The notes under the pieces are model-generated. The model made no database searches and had not been told where the DNA came from. It saw only the letters and a program-made list of their open reading frames with translations. A DNA stretch of 11,720 nt from Rhodospirillales bacterium (GTDB lineage: Bacteria > Pseudomonadota > Alphaproteobacteria > Acetobacterales > Acetobacteraceae), in assembly GCA_018971905.1 (NCBI GenBank), contig JAGWZS010000034.1, positions 1 through 11,720 of the forward strand, written 5' to 3'. The translations under genes and the position numbers were made by a program. Below are positions 1 through 6,827 of this stretch, one piece after another (position 1 is the stretch's first letter; every line of letters begins with the position of its first letter).

Positions 1-157
1 GGCGCTGCAAGAGGCGCTGCTGACCAGCTACCCCGAACTCAGCGGCCGCGACATCAAGGAGCTGATCAAGCTGGCCACGCGCTATTGCGCGCACAAAAAC
101 CTGCCGCTCACGGCCGAGGTGTTTGCCCTTTGCGCGGTGTTCCGGGGGATTATCTAG
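1..157 (+). CDS. AAA-type ATPase, C-terminal fragment (partial)
   Basis: This is an open frame entering from the left edge. The first full codon is at 2 and the TAG stop at 155-157, leaving 51 residues. The tail contains LSGRDIKELIKLATRYC followed by a VFALCAVFRG end. This resembles the helical lid of AAA+ ATPases, where a 'SGRDI' turn precedes a helix that reads the nucleotide state. The Walker A and B motifs would lie upstream, outside the window, so the exact family and substrate cannot be named. It ends 4 bp before the end of the convergent WD40 gene, with no visible hairpin terminator between them. The AAA call rests on motif resemblance only. Another helical ATPase tail is possible. Confidence 0.55.
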   Translation, partial: ALQEALLTSYPELSGRDIKELIKLATRYCAHKNLPLTAEVFALCAVFRGII

Positions 158-161
158 CGCG

Positions 162-1274
162 CTATGCCTGCGTGAAATCCACGATCGCGGCAAAACCCGT
201 TTCCGTGCCAAAGGCAAGCTGCCCGCCATCCGCGTTCCAGGCCAGGGCCGTTATGCCGCCACGCCCCGGCCCGCAAACCGGCAGCACGCGCTCGCGCGTC
301 ACGTCCGCCACCAGCAGCATCCCGGTGTTGAACCCGGCAGCCACCACCTCATGCCGTGGGTGGCAGGCCACGCGCTTCACCACGCCATCTCCCATGCCAA
401 GCTCCATGGGTGGCTTGCCCATCGGCCCGCCGCCGAAAAATGGCCAGAGCACAATGCTCTCCGCCCCCGCCGTGGCCAGCCATTTGCCGGACTTGGTGAA
501 GCCCAGCGATTCTGGCTTGGCGGGGTAGCCAGACATGCGCATATGCTTGGCCCCCGGCAACGTCCAGCCATGCAGCGCGTTTTCCTGCATCGTCGTCACC
601 AGCGCTTCACCCGCCGGATGAATCGCCACGCCGGTGTGGCTGCCCTTCCATTCCAGCTTTGGCGAAACCAGCGCACCAGAAGCGGTAAACCAGAGCGATG
701 CCCCATTGTAATGCGAAGCCGCCACGCGCTTGCCCTTGGCGTCAAACGCAATGCCGGTGACGGTGCTGGGGTGCTCCAGCGTTTTCAGCACCTCACCGCC
801 TGGGCTCAGCAGATGCAGGGCCTTGCCCACGGCGGCGGCCAATAGCGGCCCCTTGCCGGCAAAGCCCGCCACATGCTCCACCCATTTGGCGCCGAATTTT
901 TGCAATGGCTGCGTGGTGCCGTCAGGCCTGGTGCGCATCAACCGCCCGTCATCTCCGCCGGTTATAAACCCGCCTTCCGGGTGCGCCGCCAGGCTCAGCA
1001 CCGCGCCCTCATGCACCGCAATGGCGGTATATGCCGCGCCCAGGCGCAACGTACCATCGCCCAGGGCAACAGCCAGGGTGCCCATGGTATCGAACGCCAC
1101 CCCGGTAACATACGCGCCAAGCTGCGCACTGCGGCCGCGGTGACTCAAAAGCTCGTCGAGATCTGACATGGCGGCTACTTGCCCCGCCGGGGCGTCAGGG
1201 GCAAGAGGCCCAAAAATCGCAACCCCCCGAAGAATTTGCGCCACATCAAAGCGCAATGGGGCGCCAAGGCTCAT
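162..1274 (-). CDS. WD40-repeat beta-propeller protein
   Basis: The product is 370 aa. About eight repeats are visible, each with a V/I-x-x-(V/L)-A-(F/W/H) strand followed by a G/D-rich turn: near residues 56 (VTGVAF), 92 (VLSLAAH), 132 (VEHVAGF), 172 (VTGIAF), 213 (HTGVAI), 254 (PESLGF), 299 (VKRVAC) and 341 (ITALAW). This is enough for a closed seven- or eight-bladed propeller. There is no signal peptide or other domain, so a cytoplasmic scaffold role is likely and the partner is unknown. The start is uncertain. ATG at 1274 has GGAGAG three bases upstream, which favours it. However, residues 1-35 precede the first blade and use more A/T-ending codons, and Met36 (ATG at 1169) gives a start closer to the propeller and a 156-bp divergent gap. 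No function can be assigned beyond the fold. Confidence 0.8.
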   Translation of the reverse strand: MSLGAPLRFDVAQILRGVAIFGPLAPDAPAGQVAAMSDLDELLSHRGRSAQLGAYVTGVAFDTMGTLAVALGDGTLRLGAAYTAIAVHEGAVLSLAAHPEGGFITGGDDGRLMRTRPDGTTQPLQKFGAKWVEHVAGFAGKGPLLAAAVGKALHLLSPGGEVLKTLEHPSTVTGIAFDAKGKRVAASHYNGASLWFTASGALVSPKLEWKGSHTGVAIHPAGEALVTTMQENALHGWTLPGAKHMRMSGYPAKPESLGFTKSGKWLATAGAESIVLWPFFGGGPMGKPPMELGMGDGVVKRVACHPRHEVVAAGFNTGMLLVADVTRERVLPVCGPGRGGITALAWNADGGQLAFGTETGFAAIVDFTQA

Positions 1275-1313
1275 AAGCTCTCCGGTTACAACCTAAAAAA
1301 CGGCTTCACGTAA

Positions 1314-1319
1314 AGGAGA
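1314..1319 (+). promoter_or_regulatory. Shine-Dalgarno site of the cytochrome-porin gene
   Basis: AGGAGA lies six bases before ATG 1326 and fixes that start. It sits in a divergent gap of only 51 bp if the WD40 gene starts at 1274. I found no convincing -35/-10 pair for either direction in this gap. The promoter of one or both genes may therefore lie inside the other's 5' end. Confidence 0.6.
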
Positions 1320-1325
1320 TGCGCA

Positions 1326-2687
1326 ATGTGCCGCCACTCTCTCTCAGCCTCCGCCACCGCCCTCGTGGGATTGGCCGGCGCGCTGGCCATCAGCCACCCC
1401 GCCCAGGCCATTCCTGCCTTTGCGGCGCAAACCGGCCTGGCCTGCGATGCCTGCCACATCGGCTTTCCGCAGCTCACCCCGTTTGGGCGGTTGTTCAAGC
1501 TGGAGGGCTATACGCTAGGCGAGCAGACCTACCCCCACATCCACAATCTCTCCGCCATGCTGCAAGCCGGCTTCACCTACCTGAAAGACAAGGTGCCAGG
1601 CGGGCTTTCGCCGGACTATCCCAGCAACCACGCCTGGTCGGTCCAGCAAACCAGTCTGTTTTACGGCGGCGTGCTGGATAAGAATCTGGGGCTGGGCGGC
1701 TTTATCCAAGGCACATTCGACGGCGTTGCCCACCAGTTCCACTGGGATAATCTGGACATCCGCGATGCGCATCTGGCCAGGCTGGCCGGGCGGCAGATCG
1801 TCTATGGCTTCACCTTCAACAACGCGCCGGGCATCACGGATGTCTGGAACACGCTGCCCGCCTGGGGCTATCCATACATCCCGGACGAGCTGGGCGTTTC
1901 CCCCACCGCCGAGTTGCAGATCAGCGGGCTGGCTCAGTCCGTGGTGGGGGTGGGCGGTTACACCGCATATTACATCACACCCGCGGATATGATCTATGGC
2001 GAGGTGGATGGCTATCAATCCCTGCCCGACCATACGGCCTATGCGCTGGGCGTTGGCCCGGCCAACGGGGTAGGCGGCACCACCCCCTACTGGCGCCTTG
2101 CCTTCCAGCACAGCGTGGGAGAAAACTCCTTCGAGTTCGGCACCTCAGGGCTGGTTGACCACCCCTACCCCAGCGGCTTCAAGCACGGCCCGGAGGACAA
2201 TATCACCGATCTCGGGCTGGATATGCAGATCCAGCACATCACCATGACCCAAGCGGTCTCCCTCCAGGCGTCCTGGTATCATGAAAGCCAGCATTGGGGC
2301 GCGAGCTTCCCGCTCGGCAACACCGCCAACCTGAACGACACGCTGAACCAGGAGACCATCACCGTCTCCTATCTCTGGCACGAGCTGATCGGCGCCACGG
2401 AGTCTTATAGCAACATTTCCGGCACGGCGGATTCCGGGCTGTATGGGCCGGCGCCCATTTCCGGCAATGCCAATAATAAGCCCAACTCCTCCAGCTTCAC
2501 CACCGAGCTGGATTATTATCCGTTCAATAACGGCGGGCCGAAAATCTTCCCCTGGGTGAACGCGAAATTCTTCCTGGAGGGCACAATCTACCCAACTTTC
2601 AACGGCCTGGCGCATAATTACGACGGTTCCGGCCGCTCCGCCTCGGCCAACAACCTCATCTTCGCCGGCATCTGGCTGGTGTTCTAA
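1326..2687 (+). CDS. Cyc2-like fused monoheme cytochrome c / outer-membrane porin
   Basis: The product is 453 aa. Residues 1-28 form a Sec signal peptide with a cleavage site after AQA. A short cytochrome segment follows: AFAAQTGLACDACH, with CxxCH at 40-44 (bases 1443-1457), then FPQLTPFGRLFKLEGY. The remaining roughly 390 residues alternate polar and aromatic/hydrophobic positions, have Gly/Asn/Tyr-rich turns, and end in ...IWLVF. A C-terminal Phe is the usual signal for outer-membrane barrel insertion. One heme at the N-terminus of a 400-550 aa barrel, with this 'QTG-CxxCH-FP-LT-FGR-FK-GY' pattern, is the Cyc2 design. Cyc2 proteins pass electrons, typically from Fe(II), across the outer membrane to periplasmic carriers. 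No partner such as a periplasmic cytochrome or rusticyanin is encoded here. The architecture is well supported. Iron oxidation is inferred and may not hold, since broader relatives of unknown function exist in heterotrophs. Confidence 0.7.
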   Translation: MCRHSLSASATALVGLAGALAISHPAQAIPAFAAQTGLACDACHIGFPQLTPFGRLFKLEGYTLGEQTYPHIHNLSAMLQAGFTYLKDKVPGGLSPDYPSNHAWSVQQTSLFYGGVLDKNLGLGGFIQGTFDGVAHQFHWDNLDIRDAHLARLAGRQIVYGFTFNNAPGITDVWNTLPAWGYPYIPDELGVSPTAELQISGLAQSVVGVGGYTAYYITPADMIYGEVDGYQSLPDHTAYALGVGPANGVGGTTPYWRLAFQHSVGENSFEFGTSGLVDHPYPSGFKHGPEDNITDLGLDMQIQHITMTQAVSLQASWYHESQHWGASFPLGNTANLNDTLNQETITVSYLWHELIGATESYSNISGTADSGLYGPAPISGNANNKPNSSSFTTELDYYPFNNGGPKIFPWVNAKFFLEGTIYPTFNGLAHNYDGSGRSASANNLIFAGIWLVF

Positions 2688-2732
2688 GGCGTCACCCGAG
2701 CGTCATAATTTTCTTGATAGGTTCCAAGGGCC

Positions 2733-2766
2733 GTGGCACTGTTGAGCATGACCTCAGCAGTGCCAC
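2733..2766 (+). repeat. 14-bp inverted repeat (hairpin 1) downstream of the cytochrome-porin gene
   Basis: The arms 2733-2746 and 2753-2766 pair over 14 bp with one G:U (2742/2757) around a 6-base loop (CATGAC). The outer nine pairs, GTGGCACTG/CAGTGCCAC, are perfect. The element starts 45 bp after the cytochrome-porin stop. It has no T-run after it on either strand, so it is not a textbook intrinsic terminator. It could be an mRNA 3'-end stabiliser, a weak terminator or a protein-binding palindrome. Confidence 0.6.
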
Positions 2767-2785
2767 CCGCTGCGCTTAATTTACA

Positions 2786-2808
2786 CGCAGAGATGCTCAT
2801 TCTCTGCG
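2786..2808 (+). terminator. Second inverted repeat (hairpin 2), possible weak terminator or leader element
   Basis: CGCAGAGA (2786-2793) and TCTCTGCG (2801-2808) pair perfectly over 8 bp with a 7-base loop. A short T-run (TTTT at 2819-2822) follows ten bases later, too far for a classic terminator. The loop-side sequence ATGCTCA (2793-2799) is complementary to TGAGCAT (2743-2749) in hairpin 1. The two structures could therefore contact each other or be mutually exclusive in RNA. Terminator function is tentative. Confidence 0.3.
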
Positions 2809-2898
2809 CACGCATTGGTTTTAGCCCGCCCCTGCTCTGAATGACCCCCATGCCCGCCTCACCGCGCGCGCCTCAATTCAGAAAAATCGGAGCTTATC

Positions 2899-4278
2899 AT
2901 GTTGGACGATCTCAACCTCGGCGTTGACTGGCAGACGCTGGACGCTGCCCACCATTTCCACCCCTTCACCGACCATAAAGAACTGCACGAACAAGGCGTG
3001 CGGCTGATCACCTCGGCCGAGGGCGTTTATCTGCACGATTCCAACGGCAACAAGATCATGGACGGCATGGCCGGGCTATGGTGTGTAGCCGCGGGCTATG
3101 GGCGGCAAGAGCTGGTGGAAGCCGCCACAAGGCAGATGACCAAACTGCCCTATTACAACGCCTTCTTTAAAACCACCACCGAGCCCACTGTGCTGCTGGC
3201 CAAGAAGCTGGCGGAAATCGCGCCTGAGGGGGTCGAGCATGTGTTCTTCGCCTGCTCAGGCTCGGAAGCGGTGGACAGCGCCATCCGCAGCGCCCGGGTG
3301 TACTGGAAGACCATCGGCAAGCCGGAAAAAAGGTTCGTGATCGGCCGGGAATATGGCTATCACGGCTCCACCATTCTGGGTGCGTCTGCTGGCGGCATGA
3401 AAGACATGCACCGCCAGGGCGGCGATCTGCCCTATTTCGCGCAGGTGCTGCCGCCTTATTGGTATGGCAAGGGCGGGCAGATGAGCCCGGAAGAATTCGG
3501 CCTTTACGCCGCCAAAGAGGCGGAGAAGAAAATCCTCGAACTCGGGCCTGAAAACGTTGCCGCCTTCATCGGCGAGCCCATCCAGGGTGCGGGTGGCGTG
3601 CTCATCCCGCCTTCCACCTACTGGCCAGAAATCAACCGCATCTGCAAACAATACGATATTCTGCTGATCGCCGATGAAGTGATCTGCGGTTACGGCCGCA
3701 CGGGCAAATGGTTCGGCACAGATTATTTCGGTATCAAACCAGACATGATGACCACCGCCAAGGGCCTCACCTCCGGCTATCTGCCGCTCTCGGCCTTGCT
3801 TATGAACAATCGCGTGGCGGATGTACTCATCAACGAGGTTGGCGAGTATTATCACGGCTTCACCTATTCCGGCCATCCAGTTTCCTGCGCCGTAGGGCTG
3901 AAGAATATCGAAATTCTGGAAAACGAGAATCTGGTTGAGGGCGCCACCGCCAAGGGCGAACTGCTGCGCGCGAAACTCAACGAGGCCATTGGCGATTTGC
4001 CGATTGTGGGTGAGATCCGCGGTGTGGGGCTCATCGGCGCCATCGAGCTGACGGCGGACAAGCGCACCCGCAAATTCTTCGAGAAGAACGGCCGCGTGGG
4101 TGTCATCTGCCGCGACCATTGCATCGCCGCCGGGCTGATGATGCGCGCCACGCGTGACACCATGCTGTTCTCACCGCCGCTCAGCATCACGGAAGCTGAG
4201 ATCGAGAAATTTGCCGCGATGGCCAAGATCGCTTTCGAGAAAACCTTCGCGGATGTGCGTGCGGAGGTGGCATTGTGA
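2899..4278 (+). CDS. spuC: Class-III PLP aminotransferase, putrescine/polyamine:pyruvate type (SpuC-like)
   Basis: The product is 459 aa, the usual length for omega-aminotransferases of the putrescine/polyamine:pyruvate group. The N-terminal HFHPFTDHKEL segment is typical of this subgroup. SGSEA at 120-124 contributes to the phosphate-binding cup. IADEV at 257-261 carries Asp259, which contacts the pyridine nitrogen. Lys288 in AKGLTSGY is the Schiff-base lysine. The expected reaction moves the terminal amine of putrescine (or cadaverine, or possibly agmatine) to pyruvate, giving alanine and an aminoaldehyde that cyclises or is oxidised to GABA. It acts in the cytoplasm. CGGAG at 2888-2892 is six bases from the ATG. 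Its TGA overlaps the next start as GTGA (4275-4278), so it heads the polyamine operon. The class is certain. Substrate rests on resemblance and context, and beta-alanine:pyruvate transaminase is the main alternative. Confidence 0.85.
   Translation: MLDDLNLGVDWQTLDAAHHFHPFTDHKELHEQGVRLITSAEGVYLHDSNGNKIMDGMAGLWCVAAGYGRQELVEAATRQMTKLPYYNAFFKTTTEPTVLLAKKLAEIAPEGVEHVFFACSGSEAVDSAIRSARVYWKTIGKPEKRFVIGREYGYHGSTILGASAGGMKDMHRQGGDLPYFAQVLPPYWYGKGGQMSPEEFGLYAAKEAEKKILELGPENVAAFIGEPIQGAGGVLIPPSTYWPEINRICKQYDILLIADEVICGYGRTGKWFGTDYFGIKPDMMTTAKGLTSGYLPLSALLMNNRVADVLINEVGEYYHGFTYSGHPVSCAVGLKNIEILENENLVEGATAKGELLRAKLNEAIGDLPIVGEIRGVGLIGAIELTADKRTRKFFEKNGRVGVICRDHCIAAGLMMRATRDTMLFSPPLSITEAEIEKFAAMAKIAFEKTFADVRAEVAL
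4263..4267 (+). promoter_or_regulatory. Shine-Dalgarno GGAGG deciding the GTG start of the synthetase gene
   Basis: GGAGG within the end of the aminotransferase gene is seven bases from GTG 4275 but thirteen from the in-frame ATG at 4281. This favours the GTG start and a GTGA stop-start overlap, consistent with translational coupling. Confidence 0.6.
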
Positions 4279-5639
4279 ACATGCTCACCAACCCCGACAT
4301 TGAAGCGAAGGCAGCACTGCTCTCAGGCGCCGATTATATCGAGGCCTTCGTGATCGACGTGAACGGCGTGCCCCGCGGCAAATGGCTGCAACGCGACAAA
4401 GCGAAATCCCTGCTGGGCGCGGGCATCGCTCTGCCGCGCTCGGCCTATCTGCTGGACATCTGGGGCCGCGACATTCTGGAAGGCGGCATCGCCTACGACA
4501 CTGGCGACCCGGATGGCATGTGCGTCGCGGTGCCGCATTCCATCACCCGCATGGGCTGGGCCGACGGCAATGTAATGCAGGCCCTACTGACCATGCGCGA
4601 GCCCGATGGCGAGATTTATTATCTGGACCCGCGCGGCGTGCTCGCCCGGGTGCTGCAGCGTTACGCCAAGGCCGGGCTTACCCCGGCGCTGGGCGTAGAG
4701 CTGGAGTTCTACCTGGTGGACCCGAGGCAGGACGGCTTGAAAATCGCCCCGCGCGGCGCCGATGAATCCGGCTGGCGCGGCTGGCAGATCGACGCCGTGG
4801 GCCTGGGCGAAGTGCATGATTACGAGCCGATCCTGCGCGAGATGATGGGATGCGCGAAAGCGCAGGATATCATCCTGGAAACGCTGGTGTCGGAATCCGG
4901 CCCCGGCCAGTTCGAGGTCACGCTGAAATATTCAACGGACGCCCTGCGCGTGGCCGACAGCGCCACCTTGTTCAAGCGCACCATCAAGCAGGTGGCGCGC
5001 AAGCACGGGCTCACCGCCACCTTCATGGCCAAGCCATACGGGCAATGGGCGGGCTCTGGAATGCACGTGCATATGTCGATCCTCGACAATGCGGGCAAGA
5101 ATATTTTCACTGGCACGCCAGAACGCGCTTCACCTGAGCTTTATCACGCGCTGGGCGGCATTATTCATAACATGCCAGACACGATGCTGACTTTAGCCCC
5201 GCACGCCAATTCCTACCGCCGTTTCGCGCCCGGCGTGCACGCCCCCACCTATGGCGACTGGGGGCACGACAACCGTATGGCCTCCGTGCGCGTCATCACC
5301 GCCGACCCCGCCGCCTCGCGCATCGAGCATCGCGTCGCGGGGGCAGACTGCAACCCCTACCTCGCCTTTGCCTCGCTGCTTGGCACCGCGCTGCAGGGGC
5401 TGGAAACCAAAGCTGACCCTGGACCGGAAACCCATGGCACCGTGCGCAGCGCCACCGCACCGAAGCTGCCCATCGCCTGGTCGGGTGCCGTGGACCGCTT
5501 TGCCGCCTCCGCCAATATGGGCGATATTTTCGGCACGGATTTCCAGCGTTACTACATCGCCTGCAAACGCCAGGAGATCAGCGAGCTGCGCAAGCGGATT
5601 TCGGATGTGGAATACGACGCCTATCTGAAAAATGCCTGA
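4275..5639 (+). CDS. puuA: Glutamine-synthetase-like gamma-glutamylpolyamine synthetase (PuuA/SpuB family)
   Basis: The product is 454 aa, close to PuuA and shorter than GlnA. Glutamine-synthetase landmarks appear in order: VELEF (141-145, metal-binding Glu), ESGPGQFE (207-214), MAKPYGQWAGSGMHVHMS (251-268, the metal/ATP His loop), NSYRRFAPG (312-320), WGHDNR (329-334) and RIEHRVAGADCNPY (349-362). PuuA-type enzymes ligate the gamma-carboxyl of glutamate to an amine of putrescine using ATP, protecting it for oxidation to GABA. PuuB, PuuC and PuuD, which finish that route, are not in this cluster. The gene overlaps the aminotransferase at its start and abuts agmatine deiminase at its end, which argues for polyamine rather than ammonium as substrate. 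It lacks the GlnA adenylylation-loop region. Other gamma-glutamylamide synthetases (ethanolamine, isopropylamine) have the same fold, so the exact amine is inferred. Confidence 0.82.
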   Translation: MNMLTNPDIEAKAALLSGADYIEAFVIDVNGVPRGKWLQRDKAKSLLGAGIALPRSAYLLDIWGRDILEGGIAYDTGDPDGMCVAVPHSITRMGWADGNVMQALLTMREPDGEIYYLDPRGVLARVLQRYAKAGLTPALGVELEFYLVDPRQDGLKIAPRGADESGWRGWQIDAVGLGEVHDYEPILREMMGCAKAQDIILETLVSESGPGQFEVTLKYSTDALRVADSATLFKRTIKQVARKHGLTATFMAKPYGQWAGSGMHVHMSILDNAGKNIFTGTPERASPELYHALGGIIHNMPDTMLTLAPHANSYRRFAPGVHAPTYGDWGHDNRMASVRVITADPAASRIEHRVAGADCNPYLAFASLLGTALQGLETKADPGPETHGTVRSATAPKLPIAWSGAVDRFAASANMGDIFGTDFQRYYIACKRQEISELRKRISDVEYDAYLKNA

Positions 5640-5646
5640 GGCGCGC

Positions 5647-6726
5647 ATGGAAAATGCCCTCACACCGCGCGAGGCCGGGTTTGCTATGCCGGCTGAATGG
5701 GCGCCGCACGCAGGCTGCTGGATGATCTGGCCAGAACGGCCGGATAACTGGCGCCTGGGTGCCAAGCCCGCGCAAAAAGCCTTCGTGCAGGTGGCCACTG
5801 CCATTTCGCGGTTCGAGCCGGTGACCATGCTCGTCAGCCACCGGCAATATGAAAACGCCCGTGCCTCTTTGCCCGCCGAAGTGCGGGTGGTGGAGATGAG
5901 CAGCAACGACGCCTGGGCGCGAGACATCGCCTGCACCTTTCTGCTCGGCAAAAACGGTGAACTTGCAGGCGTGGACTGGCCGTTCAAATCCTGGGGCGGG
6001 CTCTATTTCCCCTGGGACAAGGACGACGCCATCGCCGGCAAGATGCTGGAGATGGAACGGGCAAGGCGTTTCCGCGCCCCGCTCGTCATCGAAGGTGGTG
6101 CCTTGCATGTGGATGGCGAAGGCACGGTGCTGGTGGTTGAGCAATGCGTGCTGAACGAGAATCGCAACCCGGATGTGCGGCGGCAGGACATGGAGCGGAT
6201 GCTGAAGGATTATCTTGGCACCTCCCATGTCATCTGGCTGGAGAACGGCGTGCCGCATGACGAAACCGATGGCCATGTCGACAATCTCGCCTGCTTCGTG
6301 AAGCCAGGCGTGGTGTTGCTCACATGGTGCGACGACCCGGCTGATCCGCATTACGAAGTCAGCCGGGAGGCCGAAGCGCGGCTGAAAGGCACGCGCGATG
6401 CCAAGGGGCGCGAGCTGATCATCGAGCATATCCCGATGCCGACGCCGATGTTTTATACCGAGGCCGAAGCCGAAGGCGTGGATGCCACCGCCAGCGGCAT
6501 GAACCGCAAGGCGGGTGAGCGTCTGGCCGCGTCTTACGTGAATTTTTACATCGCCAATGGCGCCATCATCGCTCCCGCCTTCGGGGTGGAAACAGACGAG
6601 CCCGCGCGTAACGTGCTGGCCAGGCTGTTCCCGGAACGCGAGATCGTGATGCTGCCAGCACGCGAAATTCTGCTGGGTGGCGGCAATATCCATTGCATCA
6701 CGCAGCAGCAGCCTAAAGCCGGCTAA
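5647..6726 (+). CDS. aguA: Agmatine deiminase
   Basis: The product is 359 aa, standard for AguA (about 365). It hydrolyses agmatine to N-carbamoylputrescine and ammonia in the cytoplasm. The early signature is MPAEWAPHAGCWMIWPERPDNWR. The guanidine-deiminase catalytic set is intact: Asp93 in WARD, His210 and Asp212 in DGHVDN, and nucleophile Cys350 in GGGNIHCITQQ. The segment after Asp93 reads I-A-C where known AguA proteins usually read T-G-P, which is unusual. The ATG at 5647 is chosen because GAGG at 5638-5641 is five bases upstream. An in-frame ATG at 5632 would add five residues and overlap the synthetase gene but has no ribosome-binding site. It is the third gene of the polyamine operon. 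AguB, which would complete conversion to putrescine, is not adjacent. Confidence 0.92.
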   Translation: MENALTPREAGFAMPAEWAPHAGCWMIWPERPDNWRLGAKPAQKAFVQVATAISRFEPVTMLVSHRQYENARASLPAEVRVVEMSSNDAWARDIACTFLLGKNGELAGVDWPFKSWGGLYFPWDKDDAIAGKMLEMERARRFRAPLVIEGGALHVDGEGTVLVVEQCVLNENRNPDVRRQDMERMLKDYLGTSHVIWLENGVPHDETDGHVDNLACFVKPGVVLLTWCDDPADPHYEVSREAEARLKGTRDAKGRELIIEHIPMPTPMFYTEAEAEGVDATASGMNRKAGERLAASYVNFYIANGAIIAPAFGVETDEPARNVLARLFPEREIVMLPAREILLGGGNIHCITQQQPKAG

Positions 6727-6804
6727 TCCGCGCAAGGCGGGCGCAATTTCCGCCAAAAGAATGAGACCAGGGACTTTCAACGGCTTCTCTGCAACACTCA
6801 GCAC

Positions 6805-6816
6805 CCCCACGTGGGG
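6805..6816 (+). promoter_or_regulatory. Perfect 12-bp palindrome CCCCACGTGGGG overlapping the permease ribosome-binding region
   Basis: The palindrome sits in the 101-bp gap between aguA and the permease and runs directly into the AGGAG Shine-Dalgarno at 6817-6821. ATG 6828 follows six bases after that site. It could be a DNA operator, or a small RNA stem (CCCC/GGGG with ACGT loop) that limits access to the G-rich part of the ribosome-binding site. No convincing promoter hexamers were seen in the gap. Function is inferred. Confidence 0.35.
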
Positions 6817-6827
6817 AGGAGACAATA

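Noticed and set aside
123..845. 240-aa plus-strand frame opposite the WD40 gene
   Set aside because: Arg/His/Pro-rich shadow of the repeat protein, overlapping the AAA ATPase end out of frame.
3256..4119. 287-aa minus-strand open frame within the aminotransferase gene
   Set aside because: The forward frame contains every PLP-enzyme landmark. The reverse frame has no domain or ribosome-binding site.
5632..5646. Upstream ATG for agmatine deiminase, overlapping the synthetase stop
   Set aside because: No ribosome-binding site in front of it, whereas ATG 5647 has GAGG at suitable spacing.
6736..6754. GGCGG/CCGCC inverted repeat after aguA as a terminator
   Set aside because: The stem is only 5 bp with a 9-base loop, followed by AAAA rather than T on this strand. 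Read-through to the permease is more likely.
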